The translations under genes were made by a program, and so were the position numbers. From Comamonadaceae bacterium (GTDB taxonomy: Bacteria > Pseudomonadota > Gammaproteobacteria > Burkholderiales > Burkholderiaceae_C), in the NCBI GenBank assembly GCA_027484575.1, contig JAIXSQ010000010.1, positions 372,001-436,000 of the forward strand: DNA of 64,000 nucleotides. The letters are read 5' to 3'. Shown piece after piece: positions 48,940-57,265 of the stretch. The notes beneath the pieces are model-generated. The model made no database searches. It saw only the letters and a list, made by a program, of their open reading frames with translations, and was not told where the DNA came from. How positions within the stretch are numbered: the stretch's first letter is position 1; every line of letters begins with the position of its first letter.

Positions 48940-50493
48940 ATGAGCCGACTGCACGATGCCCTCCAGAGCCTGAGCGCAGCGCAGCTGCAGGGCATGCGGC
49001 GCGGCATCGAGCGCGAGAGCCTGCGGGCCACGCCGTCGGGCGCGCTGGCGATGACGCCGCACCCGCGCGCGCTGGGCGCCGCGCTCACCCACCCGCACAT
49101 CACCACCGACTACAGCGAGTCGCAGCTGGAGTTCGTCACCGGCGTGCACGACAGCCCCGAGGCCTGCCTGGAGGAGCTGCTGCGCATCCACCAGGTGGCC
49201 GTGCGGGCGCTGGGCGACGAGATGTTGTGGGTCAGCAGCATGCCGTGCACGCTGCCGGCCGACGAGAACATCCCGATCGGCCGCTACGGCACCTCGAACG
49301 TGGGCCGCGCCAAGAGCGTCTACCGCATGGGACTGGCGCACCGCTACGGCCGGCGCATGCAGACCATCTCGGGCATCCACTACAACTGGTCGATGCCGGG
49401 CCTGGACAGCGAGCGCTACTTCGCGCTGATCCGCAACTTCCGCCGCCACGCCTTCCTGCTGCTGGTGCTGTTCGGCGCCTCGCCGGCGCTGTGCAGCTCC
49501 TTCGTGGCGGGCCGCCGGCACGAGCTGCACCAGCTGGCCGACGGCACCATGTACATGCCGCACGGCACCTCGCTGCGCATGGGACGCCTGGGCTACCAGA
49601 GCGAGGCGCAGGCCACGCTGGCGGTGAGCTACAACGGCCTGGACGGCTACGCCGCCTCGCTGCACGACGCGCTGACGCGGCCCTACCCGGCCTACGAGTC
49701 GGTGGGCGTGATGAACCCCGGCGGCGAGTACAACCAGCTGGCCACCACGCTGCTGCAGATCGAGAACGAGTTCTACGGGACCATCCGCCCCAAGCGCGTG
49801 ATCTTCCAGGGCGAGCGGCCGCTGCACGCCCTGCGCGAGCGCGGCGTCGAGTACGTCGAGGTACGGCTGATGGACGCCGACCCGTTCGTGCCGGTGGGCA
49901 TCAAGCCGCAGACGCTGCAGTTCCTGGACGTGTTCCTGCTGCACTGCCTGCTGGCCGACAGCCCGCCGGACACGCCGGCCGAGATCGCCGAGCTCGGGCG
50001 CAACCAGCACCTGGCCGCGGCCTTCGGCCGCCAGCCCGGGCTGAAGCTCGAGCGGGGCGGCCGCGAGATCGGCCTGCAGGACTGGGCGGCCGAGCTGCTG
50101 GACGGCTGCGCGCCCATCGCCGCCGCGCTGGACGCGCTGCAGGGCACGCAGGCGCACGCCGATGCCGTGCGCGCCGCCCGCGCCCAGCTCGACGACCCGG
50201 CCCAATTGCCCTCGGCGCGCGTGCTCGACGCCATCGTGCGCGAGCACGGCAGCTCGTTCATCGCCTTCGGCCGCGCGCAGTCGCAGCAGGCCAAGGCCCG
50301 CCTGCTGTCGCTGCCCTTCAGCGCGACGCAGCAGGCCCGCTTCGACCAGCTGGCCCAGGAGTCGCTGCAGGCCCAGAAGGACATCGAGGCGCGCGACACC
50401 ATGCCGTTCGAGATCTACCGCCAGCAGTACGTCTCGCCCGAGCGGCTGGGGCTGGGGCGCCACGCCGTGGCCCCGGACCTCGCGACCGTCTGA
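48940..50493 (+). CDS. gshA: Glutamate-cysteine ligase
   Basis: First enzyme of glutathione synthesis, joining glutamate and cysteine with ATP. The 517 residues are the size of the E. coli-type GshA. Blocks are MRRGIERESLRATPSGALAM, TDYSESQLEFVTGVHDSPEA, QTISGIHYNWSMPG, GRLGYQSEAQATLAVSYNGL, NQLATTLLQIENEFYGTIRP and DTMPFEIYRQQYVSPERLGL. ATG 48940 has a weak ribosome site. No gshB is adjacent. Confidence 0.96.
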   Translation: MSRLHDALQSLSAAQLQGMRRGIERESLRATPSGALAMTPHPRALGAALTHPHITTDYSESQLEFVTGVHDSPEACLEELLRIHQVAVRALGDEMLWVSSMPCTLPADENIPIGRYGTSNVGRAKSVYRMGLAHRYGRRMQTISGIHYNWSMPGLDSERYFALIRNFRRHAFLLLVLFGASPALCSSFVAGRRHELHQLADGTMYMPHGTSLRMGRLGYQSEAQATLAVSYNGLDGYAASLHDALTRPYPAYESVGVMNPGGEYNQLATTLLQIENEFYGTIRPKRVIFQGERPLHALRERGVEYVEVRLMDADPFVPVGIKPQTLQFLDVFLLHCLLADSPPDTPAEIAELGRNQHLAAAFGRQPGLKLERGGREIGLQDWAAELLDGCAPIAAALDALQGTQAHADAVRAARAQLDDPAQLPSARVLDAIVREHGSSFIAFGRAQSQQAKARLLSLPFSATQQARFDQLAQESLQAQKDIEARDTMPFEIYRQQYVSPERLGLGRHAVAPDLATV

Positions 50494-50579
50494 CATTCCG
50501 TGACATTGTTGCCGGGCGCCGCGTGCGCGCCTTGGCATGCTCGGCCGTTGTGAAGACTTCCCATCCCACGGTCCTGCCC

Positions 50580-51092
50580 ATGAGCATCCGACGCACCACC
50601 TGCACCCTGCTGGCCGCGCTGCTGGCCACCACCGCCACCGTCCCCGCCTTCGCCGAGAAGCCCGAGTGGGCCGGCGGCGGCAAGGGTGGCGGCAAGCACG
50701 AGCACAAACACAAGGACAAGGACCGCGACGACGACCGCCGCGGCGGTGGCGGTGCCTACCGCCAGCCCACCCAGGGCCAGTGGTTCGGCAGCCGCGACCG
50801 CCAGGTGGTCTGGGGCTACTACGCGCCGCAGGTGCAGTCGCCCGCCAACTGCCCGCCCGGCCTGGCCAAGAAGAACAACGGCTGCCTGCCGCCCGGCCAG
50901 GCCAAGAAGTACGCCCTGGGGCAGCCGCTGCCCGCCGGCGTGGTGATGTACCCGGTGCCCAACCAGGTCCTGGTGCAGCTGCCGCCCGTGCCGGCCGGCC
51001 ACAAGTACGTGCGCGTGGCCGCCGACATCCTGCTGATCGCCGTGGGCACCTCGATGGTGGTCGACGCCATCGGCGACCTGGGCCGGCTCTGA
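50580..51092 (+). CDS. RcnB-family periplasmic protein
   Basis: Exported protein of 170 residues: signal peptide TTCTLLAALLATTATVPAFA, then a Lys/His/Asp-rich stretch (KHEHKHKDKDRDDDRRGGG) that could bind metal, then a C-terminal domain with CPPGLAKKNNGCLPPGQAKK and VQLPPVPAGHKYVRVAADIL, the RcnB signature. RcnB in E. coli is linked to nickel/cobalt homeostasis; no rcnA-like exporter is adjacent here. The start at 50580 gives the complete signal peptide. Confidence 0.85.
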   Translation: MSIRRTTCTLLAALLATTATVPAFAEKPEWAGGGKGGGKHEHKHKDKDRDDDRRGGGGAYRQPTQGQWFGSRDRQVVWGYYAPQVQSPANCPPGLAKKNNGCLPPGQAKKYALGQPLPAGVVMYPVPNQVLVQLPPVPAGHKYVRVAADILLIAVGTSMVVDAIGDLGRL

Positions 51093-51126
51093 GCCGGCGC
51101 GGGCCCGCCGGCCCGCTGCCGCCCGC

Positions 51127-51165
51127 GTAGCGCACGCGACTGGCCGGTCGCCCCTGCTGCGCTAC
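51127..51165. repeat. Spaced inverted repeat upstream of the short-chain dehydrogenase
   Basis: GTAGCGCA (51127-51134) and TGCGCTAC (51158-51165) are perfect 8-bp arms, 23 nt apart and 31 bp centre to centre, about three helical turns. A -10-like TACAGT (51163-51168) overlaps the right arm. Possibly an operator pair; alternatively a hairpin. Confidence 0.4.
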
Positions 51166-51233
51166 AGTCCCGCGCGTCGCGCGCCGGCACGTCCGCTGCC
51201 GGCGCTTCATCGTTCCCCACGGAGAGATCGGGC

Positions 51234-52136
51234 ATGGCATTGGATTTCACGGGCCGCGTGGCCATCGTCACGGGCGCCGGCGGCGGCCTGGGCCGCGAGC
51301 ATGCGCTGGCCCTGGCCGCGCGCGGCGCGAAGGTGCTGGTCAACGACCTGGGCGGCGCCGTCGACGGCTCCGGCGGCTCGGCCACGGCCGCGCAGAAGGT
51401 GGTCGACGAGATCCGCGCCGCCGGCGGCGAGGCGATCGCCAACGGCGCCTCGGTGACCGACATGGACGCGGTGCAGGCCATGGTGCGGCAGGCGGTGGAC
51501 GCCTGGGGCCAGGTCGACATCCTGGTCAACAACGCCGGCATCCTGCGCGACAAGACCTTCGCCAAGATGGAGGTCGCCGACTTCCGCACCGTGCTCGACG
51601 TGCACCTGATGGGCGCGGTGCACTGCACCAAGGCCGTCTGGGCCCTGATGCAGGCGCGCAAGTACGGCCGCATCGTGATGACCACCTCGTCCAGCGGCCT
51701 GTACGGCAACTTCGGCCAGAGCAACTACGGCGCTGCCAAGCTGGCGCTGGTGGGCCTGATGCAGACGCTGGCGCTCGAGGGCGAGAAGCACGGCATCCGG
51801 GTCAACTGCCTGGCCCCCACGGCCACCACCCGCATGACCGAGTCGCTGTTCCCGCCCGACATGCTCGAGGCCTTCGGGCCGCGCAACGTCTCGCCGGCCA
51901 TGCTGGTGCTGGCGCACGAGTCGGCCCCCACCCGGACCGTGCTGTGCGCCGGCGCGGGCGCGTTCGAGGCGGCGCACATCACGATGACGCAGGGTGCCTT
52001 CATCGGCACCGGCCCCGACGCCGATGCGCAGCTGGCCGCGCGGCTGGCCGAGGTGACCGCACGCGCGGGCGAGCAGGTGCCCGGCAGCGGCGCGGCGCAG
52101 GGCGCCAACGAGTACCGGCTGGCCAAGGGCGGCTGA
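51234..52136 (+). CDS. Short-chain dehydrogenase/reductase (multifunctional-enzyme type 2-like)
   Basis: SDR of 300 residues. The cofactor motif is TGAGGGLGREHALALAARGA, followed by VLVNDLGGAVDGSGGS, NNAGILRDKTFAKM and the active-site Tyr-Lys in SNYGAAKLALVGLMQTLALE. The NDLGG pattern with the RDKTF loop is typical of relatives of the peroxisomal 3-hydroxyacyl-CoA dehydrogenase domain, so it probably acts on acyl-CoA intermediates. ATG 51234 follows GGAGAGA. Confidence 0.9.
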   Translation: MALDFTGRVAIVTGAGGGLGREHALALAARGAKVLVNDLGGAVDGSGGSATAAQKVVDEIRAAGGEAIANGASVTDMDAVQAMVRQAVDAWGQVDILVNNAGILRDKTFAKMEVADFRTVLDVHLMGAVHCTKAVWALMQARKYGRIVMTTSSSGLYGNFGQSNYGAAKLALVGLMQTLALEGEKHGIRVNCLAPTATTRMTESLFPPDMLEAFGPRNVSPAMLVLAHESAPTRTVLCAGAGAFEAAHITMTQGAFIGTGPDADAQLAARLAEVTARAGEQVPGSGAAQGANEYRLAKGG

Positions 52137-52157
52137 CGCCCGCCGCCCGCCCGGCCC

Positions 52158-52481
52158 TCAGAGCGGGCCGGGCAGGGCCTTGAAGCCCACCCAGGCCGCG
52201 CCGATCACGGCCTGCACCGGCACCGCCACGGTGCTGGGCAGGTAGAACAGCATCGACAGCAGCGGCGCATCCAGCGCGGTCTCCACCAGCCAGCCCAGCG
52301 CGAAGCACAGCAGGCCCCAGGCCAGCCAGCGCCGCATGTAGGTGGGCAGCCAGCGCGCCTGCTGCTGGTTGTGCCGCCAGGCCGCGGCGCGTTCGAACAC
52401 GCTGCCGCGGGTGACGTCTCGGAACAGCCATCCGAAGAAGAAGTAGCGGTAGGCGAGGGTGCGGAAGGCGGTCTCGTGCAC
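52158..52481 (-). CDS. Small inner-membrane protein
   Basis: Protein of 107 residues from GTG 52481. The basic, aromatic N-terminus (ETAFRTLAYRYFFFGWLFRD, FERAAAWRHNQQQARWLPTY) is followed by two hydrophobic segments (WLAWGLLCFALGWLVETAL, LLSMLFYLPSTVAVPVQAVI). I do not recognise a family. The start is chosen as the first GTG/ATG giving a compact protein; a longer reading is open upstream. It is divergent from the CMD-family gene across a large palindrome and has a TCCTAC motif upstream. Confidence 0.65.
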   Translation of the reverse strand: MHETAFRTLAYRYFFFGWLFRDVTRGSVFERAAAWRHNQQQARWLPTYMRRWLAWGLLCFALGWLVETALDAPLLSMLFYLPSTVAVPVQAVIGAAWVGFKALPGPL

Positions 52482-52537
52482 GATGCGTCCCCGGTGCGTC
52501 TGGCCCCCCAGTGTTGGGCCGCGCGGCGTGCCGCGGA

Positions 52538-52545
52538 CGTAGGAC
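52538..52545 (-). promoter_or_regulatory. GTCCTACG motif, site 6
   Basis: Minus-strand copy 56 bp before the start of the small membrane protein at 52481, next to the 25-bp palindrome. Confidence 0.4.
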
Positions 52546-52555
52546 TTGCACCAAG

Positions 52556-52580
52556 GCCCGCGTGCGGACCGCACGCGGGC
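52556..52580. promoter_or_regulatory. Perfect 25-bp palindrome in a divergent promoter region
   Basis: GCCCGCGTGCGG (52556-52567), a central A, and CCGCACGCGGGC (52569-52580) are exact reverse complements. It lies between the -10-like TAGCAT (52587-52592) of the CMD-family gene and the upstream motif of the membrane-protein gene. A likely operator for an unlinked regulator, or a hairpin. Confidence 0.6.
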
Positions 52581-52621
52581 GGCGGCTAGCATGGGGGCCT
52601 TCGCCCCGACGGATCCCGCGC

Positions 52622-53215
52622 ATGTCCCGCCTGCCCCCGCTGCCTCCCGAGACGACCCCCGAACTGCAGCCGCACTTCGACTTTTTCCTGGGGACCCTGG
52701 GCTTCACGCCCAACAGCGTGCTGACCATGCAGCGCAAGCCCAGGCTGGTGCAGGCCTTCGCCCAGCTCAACGCCGCCGTGATGGATCCCGCCGGCGAGGT
52801 CGACCTGGGTTTCCGCCGCCTGGTGGGCCACCTGGCCAGCAAGGCGGCCGGCTGCCTGTACTGCCAGGCCCACACCCTGCTGGGCGCCGCCAACTTCGGC
52901 GTCAGCGAGGCCAAGCTGGCCGACCTGTGGTCGTACGCCCACAGCCCGCACTACAGCCCGCGCGAGCGGGTGGCGCTGGATTTCGCGCTGGCCGCGGCCG
53001 CGCAGCCCAACGCCGTGACCGAGGCGCAGTTCGCCGAGTTGCGCGCGCACTGGAGCGAGGGCGAGATCGTCGAGCTGCTGGGCGTGGTGGCGATGTTCGG
53101 CTTCCTCAACCGCTGGAACGACACCATGGCCACGCCGCTGGAGCCGGTGCCCACCGAGGTGGCGCAGCGCACCGTGGGCGCGCATGGCTGGTCGCCGGGC
53201 AAGCACGGGGGCTAG
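52622..53215 (+). CDS. Carboxymuconolactone decarboxylase / AhpD-like family protein
   Basis: Protein of 197 residues. The helical AhpD-like core has FRRLVGHLASKAAGCLYCQA with the CxxC pair and nearby His (CLYCQAH), and SPHYSPRERVALDFALAAAA. The pair may act as a thiol redox centre as in AhpD, but no ahpC is near. The peroxidase-related subgroup of CMD proteins is the best fit. ATG 52622 is preceded by a -10-like TAGCAT 29 bp upstream. Confidence 0.88.
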   Translation: MSRLPPLPPETTPELQPHFDFFLGTLGFTPNSVLTMQRKPRLVQAFAQLNAAVMDPAGEVDLGFRRLVGHLASKAAGCLYCQAHTLLGAANFGVSEAKLADLWSYAHSPHYSPRERVALDFALAAAAQPNAVTEAQFAELRAHWSEGEIVELLGVVAMFGFLNRWNDTMATPLEPVPTEVAQRTVGAHGWSPGKHGG

Positions 53216-53242
53216 CGTCGCGCCGGGCCGGGGCCGGCGGCG

Positions 53243-54091
53243 TCAACCGCCGCAGCTGGCGCCGGCCGCCTTGCGGAAGGCGGTGCCGCGGGCCAGGGCC
53301 AGCTGCCCCTCGCCGTCGACCACCTTGAGCGCGTCGCCGGCCTGCTCGAGCACCAGCGCCCCCACGCGGGTCGACTGCGTGCGCAGCACGTGGCCCTCGA
53401 TCGTGCCCTCGATGGCGCGCACCCGGTCGCGGCGCGCCAGCTCGCCATGGGCCTTCTGGTACTGCTGCGTCAGCCGCAGGCTGAACTCGCGCAGCAGGCC
53501 GCTGCCGCACCACAGGCCCTCGACGCGGGCCGGCACGGTCCACAGGTGGACCTTGCTCTTCTTCTCGCGGCCGACCTGCTTGTCGGGCACGTCCAGCACC
53601 ACGGTGCGGTCGGGCGCCCAGTCGCCCAGGTCCCAGTCGTGCGAGACGATGCGCGCGCCCGGTGCCAGCTGCAGCAGCTTCGGGCGCAGCTGCAGGTTCA
53701 CCTCGGGCAGCAGGTACATGGTCACCACCGTCGCCTTGGACAGGTCGGTGGCGAACAGGTCGCGCTCCTCGAAGCGCACCTTGTCGGCCACGCCGGCGTC
53801 CTGCGCGGCCTTGCGGCTGCGCGCCACCAGGTCGGGCACGATCTCCACGCCCAGGCCGGTGGCGCCGTGGCGGCGGGCGGCGGTGATCACGATGCGTCCG
53901 TCGCCCGAGCCCAGGTCGATCACGTGGTCGCCGGCCTTGACGTCGGCGATGCGCAGCATCTCCAGCGTGACGTTGTCGGGCGAGGTGATGAAGGGCACCT
54001 CCTCGCTGGGCTGGGCGGCGGCGGGGCCGCCCAGGGCGAGCAGGCTGGCGACGAGGGCAACGACGGGGGCAAGGGCAGGGCGCATGCGCAT
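53243..54091 (-). CDS. Class I SAM methyltransferase-like protein with signal peptide
   Basis: Protein of 282 residues. A good Sec signal peptide (LAPVVALVASLLALGGPAAA) precedes a methyltransferase fold with motif I VIDLGSGDGRIVITAARRHG, GATGLGVEIVPDLVARSRKA and VRFEERDLFATDLSKATVVT. It ends in a small C-terminal domain with one CGSG and one CGG. S-adenosylmethionine is not expected in the periplasm, so an exported enzyme would be odd. Either the domain has another role or the N-terminus is a membrane anchor. ATG at 54091 or 54085. It converges on the CMD gene. Confidence 0.82.
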   Translation of the reverse strand: MRMRPALAPVVALVASLLALGGPAAAQPSEEVPFITSPDNVTLEMLRIADVKAGDHVIDLGSGDGRIVITAARRHGATGLGVEIVPDLVARSRKAAQDAGVADKVRFEERDLFATDLSKATVVTMYLLPEVNLQLRPKLLQLAPGARIVSHDWDLGDWAPDRTVVLDVPDKQVGREKKSKVHLWTVPARVEGLWCGSGLLREFSLRLTQQYQKAHGELARRDRVRAIEGTIEGHVLRTQSTRVGALVLEQAGDALKVVDGEGQLALARGTAFRKAAGASCGG

Positions 54092-54145
54092 GGCCGGAAC
54101 CTTAGCAGCCCCGCCGCCGCCGCGGTGCCACGCCAGGGCGCCGGC

Positions 54146-55027
54146 TCAGCCGGCCGTGCGCAGGTACAGGTGCAGCGCCCGCACGTCCACCTCGCTGAGC
54201 TCGCGCAGGGACTCGAAGGGCATGACCCGGATGGCGCTGCCATCGGGGCGCTTGCCGCTGCGGAACATCGCCAGCAGCGCCTCGGGCGTGGCGTAGGTCG
54301 CCAGGGCCGAGCCCGCGCCCGGGCGCAGGCCGGGGGCGGCCGGCCAGTCGGGCGGCGCGCCGGGGATCCTGCCGCCGGCCAGCTGCGGGCCGTGGCAGCC
54401 CAGGCACATGGCGGCCACGTAGGCGCCGTGCGCCACCGTCACGCCCTCGGCCACCGGCGCCGGGGGCGCCAGCGTGTGGTCGATCTTGGCGGCCGCATCC
54501 TGCATCACGCCGAAACCGTAGGCCAGGCGCGCGGGCAGCGGCAGCGTGACCTCGGCCCCGGTGCCGGTGGCCGGCGGCAGGGCCCGCACGTGCGCCACCA
54601 GCGCGGCCAGGTCCTGGTCGGTGAAGCGGTTGTAGTCCTCGCTGGGCATGATCAGCAGCGGCCGGCCCGAGGGCGCGACGCCGTGGCGGATCGCCCGCAC
54701 CCAGTCCTCGGGCCGGTAGCCGGCCACCACGCCGCCGGTGCCGCCGGTGATGTTCGGGCCCTTGATGCGCAGGCCGGCGCCGTCGTCCACGAACACCCGG
54801 CCGCCGCCGTTGGCGCCGTGGCAGTCGGCGCAGCCGCGCGAGGCGTAGAGGTAGCCCCCGCGCTCCAGGGCCTGCGCATCGGCCGCGTACGCCACCGGCC
54901 GCACGTCGACGGCCACGGTGCGCGCGGCGCGGCGCTGCGCCAGCTGCAGCCCGGCCACCACCGCCGCGGCCAGCAGCAGCACCAGCACACCCAGGGCGAT
55001 CGCGCCCCTGCGGATCCAGACGTTCAT
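54146..55027 (-). CDS. Di-haem c-type cytochrome
   Basis: Membrane-anchored cytochrome of 293 residues: N-terminal helix AIALGVLVLLLAAAVVAGLQ, then two CxxCH sites (YASRGCADCHGANGGG and VAAMCLGCHGPQLAGG). The GYRPEDWVRAIRHGVAPSGR and MPSEDYNRFTDQDLAALVAH blocks are typical of dehydrogenase-linked cytochromes. ATG 55027 follows AGGAG; an upstream extension would place the operators inside the gene. It is divergent from the TetR gene and probably its target. No enzyme partner is adjacent. Confidence 0.9.
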   Translation of the reverse strand: MNVWIRRGAIALGVLVLLLAAAVVAGLQLAQRRAARTVAVDVRPVAYAADAQALERGGYLYASRGCADCHGANGGGRVFVDDGAGLRIKGPNITGGTGGVVAGYRPEDWVRAIRHGVAPSGRPLLIMPSEDYNRFTDQDLAALVAHVRALPPATGTGAEVTLPLPARLAYGFGVMQDAAAKIDHTLAPPAPVAEGVTVAHGAYVAAMCLGCHGPQLAGGRIPGAPPDWPAAPGLRPGAGSALATYATPEALLAMFRSGKRPDGSAIRVMPFESLRELSEVDVRALHLYLRTAG

Positions 55028-55062
55028 GAGGGTCTCCTGTGTCGGGTTAAGATGTGTGACAC

Positions 55063-55076
55063 GTTCAAAAATGAAC
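55063..55076. promoter_or_regulatory. TetR operator-like repeat 1
   Basis: GTTCA (55063-55067), four bases, TGAAC (55072-55076). Together with the next repeat, centred 19 bp away, it forms a pair of similar inverted repeats between the divergent cytochrome and tetR genes. Confidence 0.6.
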
Positions 55077-55082
55077 AGACAC

Positions 55083-55094
55083 TTCAAAATTGAA
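55083..55094. promoter_or_regulatory. TetR operator-like repeat 2
   Basis: TTCAA (55083-55087), AA, TTGAA (55090-55094). It ends exactly at the last base of the cytochrome -10 element, so binding would block that promoter. Confidence 0.6.
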
Positions 55095-55123
55095 CTCTAG
55101 TCCCATTTCTGCGGCGACGTCAA
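55094..55123 (-). promoter_or_regulatory. Predicted promoter of the di-haem cytochrome
   Basis: Minus strand TTGACG (55123-55118), 18-bp spacer, TAGAGT (55099-55094). It predicts a start near 55087, inside operator-like repeat 2. The -35 overlaps the start codon of the divergent tetR gene. Confidence 0.55.
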
Positions 55124-55773
55124 TGCCACCTTTGCCAGGGCCGGTGGCGGCCGCCTTCCAGGCCCTGCTGGCCGGGCCCAAGCGCGAGCGCACGCAGGCC
55201 CAGCTGTTGCAGGCATCGGTGCAGGTGTTCCAGTCGGTGGGCGTGTCGGCCGCGACGGTGCAGCAGGTGGCGCAGGCCGCCGGCGTGACCGCGGGCACCT
55301 TCTACAACCACTTCGCCACCAAGGACGAGCTCCTGGCCCGCCTGGCGGAACTGATCGGGGCCAGCCTGTGCCGCGCGATCCGCGACAGCGCCCAGGGCAT
55401 CGAGGACGGGGCGTGGCGCATGGCCATCGGCCAGCGCCGCTACGTGGGCATGGGCGTGGAGAGCCCCGCCTGGGCCCTGCTGCTGATCGACGTCGTCGCC
55501 GCGGCGCCCCAGCTGGGCGAGGCGCTGGCGCAGGACGCGCTCGCCGACCTGCGGCTGGGCGTGCGGCAGAAGCGCTTCCGGGTGCCCAGCGAGGACGCCG
55601 CGCTCGACGTGATCACCGGTGTGTGCCTGGCCGCCACCCGCCGCGTCGCCGAAGGCCGCGCACCCGCGCGCCATGACGTGGCCACCGCCGCGGTGGTGCT
55701 GCGGGCCTTGGGCATGCCCCCGGACGAGGCGGCCGAGCTCGCCCGCCGCCCGCTGCCGCCCCTGCCCGCCTGA
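55123..55773 (+). CDS. TetR/AcrR-family transcriptional regulator
   Basis: Regulator of 216 residues from ATG 55123. The N-terminal helix-turn-helix covers ~22-70: RTQAQLLQASVQVFQSVGVS, AATVQQVAQAAGVTAGTFYN, HFATKDELLARLAELIGAS. The ligand-binding C-terminal domain is helical with no recognisable signature. A TTG at 55090 would add eleven residues but would run the gene through the second operator-like repeat, so ATG is preferred. It probably represses the divergent cytochrome. Confidence 0.9.
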   Translation: MPPLPGPVAAAFQALLAGPKRERTQAQLLQASVQVFQSVGVSAATVQQVAQAAGVTAGTFYNHFATKDELLARLAELIGASLCRAIRDSAQGIEDGAWRMAIGQRRYVGMGVESPAWALLLIDVVAAAPQLGEALAQDALADLRLGVRQKRFRVPSEDAALDVITGVCLAATRRVAEGRAPARHDVATAAVVLRALGMPPDEAAELARRPLPPLPA

Positions 55774-55803
55774 GGCAGGCACGCCGATTGCCCCACCGGC
55801 GGC

Positions 55804-56358
55804 ATGCCCACCACGACCTTCCCCCATCCTCCGCGGCGCCGCAGCCTGCTGCTCGCCATGCCCGTCCTGCTGGCCGGCTGTGCCACCGGCTGGCGCGACC
55901 AGGTCGGCCGCACGGCCGTGCAACGCGACGCCTGGCTGCCGCTCATGCAGGCCGCAGGCGCCGGCATGGCCGCGGCCGAGGCGGGCCGGCTGGGGCTGGC
56001 GCGCGCCACCGATCCCGAGGTGCGCGACTTCGCCCAGGCGCTGGCGGCCCACCACGACGCCGCGCAGGCGCAATTGCAGGTGCTGCTGGCCGAACGTGGC
56101 GCGCAGCCGCCGGCGCAGCTGCCCGCGCGCGACGCCGTCCGGCTCGGCCGCCTGGCCCAGCTGCCGCCGGCCGACTTCGACCGCTGGTTCGTCGCGGCCA
56201 TCGGCATCGACGACCAGCGCCGGGCCATCGGCCTGGCCGAGCAGGGCCTGCGCGAGGTGCGCGATCCGCAGCTGCAGGGCTGGTTCGCCGGGCTGCTGCC
56301 CGTGCTGCAGGCGCAGCTGACCCAGGCCCGGCAGCTGCACGCGCGCCTGTCGGCCTGA
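55804..56358 (+). CDS. DUF4142-family lipoprotein
   Basis: Lipoprotein of 184 residues: signal RSLLLAMPVLLAGCATG with lipobox LAGC. The mature helical part (GMAAAEAGRLGLARATDPEV, VRDFAQALAAHHDAAQAQLQ, LGRLAQLPPADFDRWFVAAI) matches DUF4142, a ferritin-like helical-bundle family often linked to stress. The His/Glu pattern may bind metal but this is unproven. Confidence 0.85.
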   Translation: MPTTTFPHPPRRRSLLLAMPVLLAGCATGWRDQVGRTAVQRDAWLPLMQAAGAGMAAAEAGRLGLARATDPEVRDFAQALAAHHDAAQAQLQVLLAERGAQPPAQLPARDAVRLGRLAQLPPADFDRWFVAAIGIDDQRRAIGLAEQGLREVRDPQLQGWFAGLLPVLQAQLTQARQLHARLSA

Positions 56359-56428
56359 GGCCGCCGGCCGACGCCCCGCGCCGGGCCGGTGCCGGCGCGG
56401 CCGTGGCGGGCGGCGACAATCCGGGGTG

Positions 56429-57163
56429 ATGCCCACCGTCCCGCCGCGCCTGTCGAACCCCTCCAACTTCCGTGACCTGGCCGAGGCCGTGCGCTCGGTG
56501 CCGCTGCAGCCGGGCAAGCTCTGGCGCTCGGACCACCTGGGCGCGCTGGACGCCCACGACGCCGAGCAGATCCGTGCGCTGGGCGTGCGGCGCGTGCTCG
56601 ACTTCCGCGGCGTCCACGAGCGCACCTCGGCCGCCTGCCGGGTCGAGGGCGTGCAGGTCCATTCGCTGGCGATCGAGCCGACCATCGTGCAGGTGCTGCA
56701 CGCGCTCACCGCCGCCGGCCACCGGCTCACCGAGGCCGACGTGGTGCAGCACATGCAGGACACCTACCGCGGCTTCGTGCGGCGCAGCGCCGACCGCTTC
56801 GCGCAGTTCTTCGGCCTGCTGCTGGAGGCCGACGTGCCCACCGTCTTCCACTGCACCGCCGGCAAGGACCGCACCGGCTTCGCCGCGGCCCTGGTGCTGC
56901 ACGTGCTGGGCGCCGGGCCCGACGAGGTGATGCGCGACTACCTGCTGACCAACGAGCGGCTGCAGCCGCCGGCCGTCGCCTGGCGCGGCCTGGAGCCGCA
57001 CGTGGCGCGGGTGCTGTGGGGCGTGCAGCCGGCCTTCCTGCAGGCGGCGTTCGAGGCGATCGAGGCCGACTACGGCGGCACCGACGCCTTCCTGGCGCAG
57101 GCGCTGGGCGTGCGCGAGGCCGAGCGCGCGCGGCTGCGGCAGCTGTACCTCGCGCCGGTCTGA
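56429..57163 (+). CDS. Tyrosine-protein phosphatase (Y_phosphatase3 type)
   Basis: Phosphatase of 244 residues. The N-terminal block NPSNFRDLAEAVRSVPLQPG and the Cys-loop FHCTAGKDRTGFAAALVLHV match the bacterial family that dephosphorylates Tyr/Ser or phosphoinositides; the HCTAGKDRTG loop holds the catalytic Cys and Arg. The start is taken as ATG 56429; GTG 56426 would add one residue. GACAAT lies 8 bp before the ATG with no ribosome site, hinting at a leaderless message. Confidence 0.9.
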   Translation: MPTVPPRLSNPSNFRDLAEAVRSVPLQPGKLWRSDHLGALDAHDAEQIRALGVRRVLDFRGVHERTSAACRVEGVQVHSLAIEPTIVQVLHALTAAGHRLTEADVVQHMQDTYRGFVRRSADRFAQFFGLLLEADVPTVFHCTAGKDRTGFAAALVLHVLGAGPDEVMRDYLLTNERLQPPAVAWRGLEPHVARVLWGVQPAFLQAAFEAIEADYGGTDAFLAQALGVREAERARLRQLYLAPV

Positions 57164-57181
57164 GCCCCCGGCGGCGCGGGC

Positions 57182-57189
57182 CTCCTACG
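57182..57189 (+). promoter_or_regulatory. CTCCTACG motif, site 7
   Basis: Lies 76 bp before the hydrophilic-protein start at 57266, followed by CCGGCTGACGC. The first base differs from the strongest copies. Confidence 0.35.
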
Positions 57190-57265
57190 CCGGCTGACGC
57201 GGCGCGACGACAGCCGGGCCGGTGGCGCCGCCGCCAGCATGGGTGATTCCATTGCAGGAGTTGCC

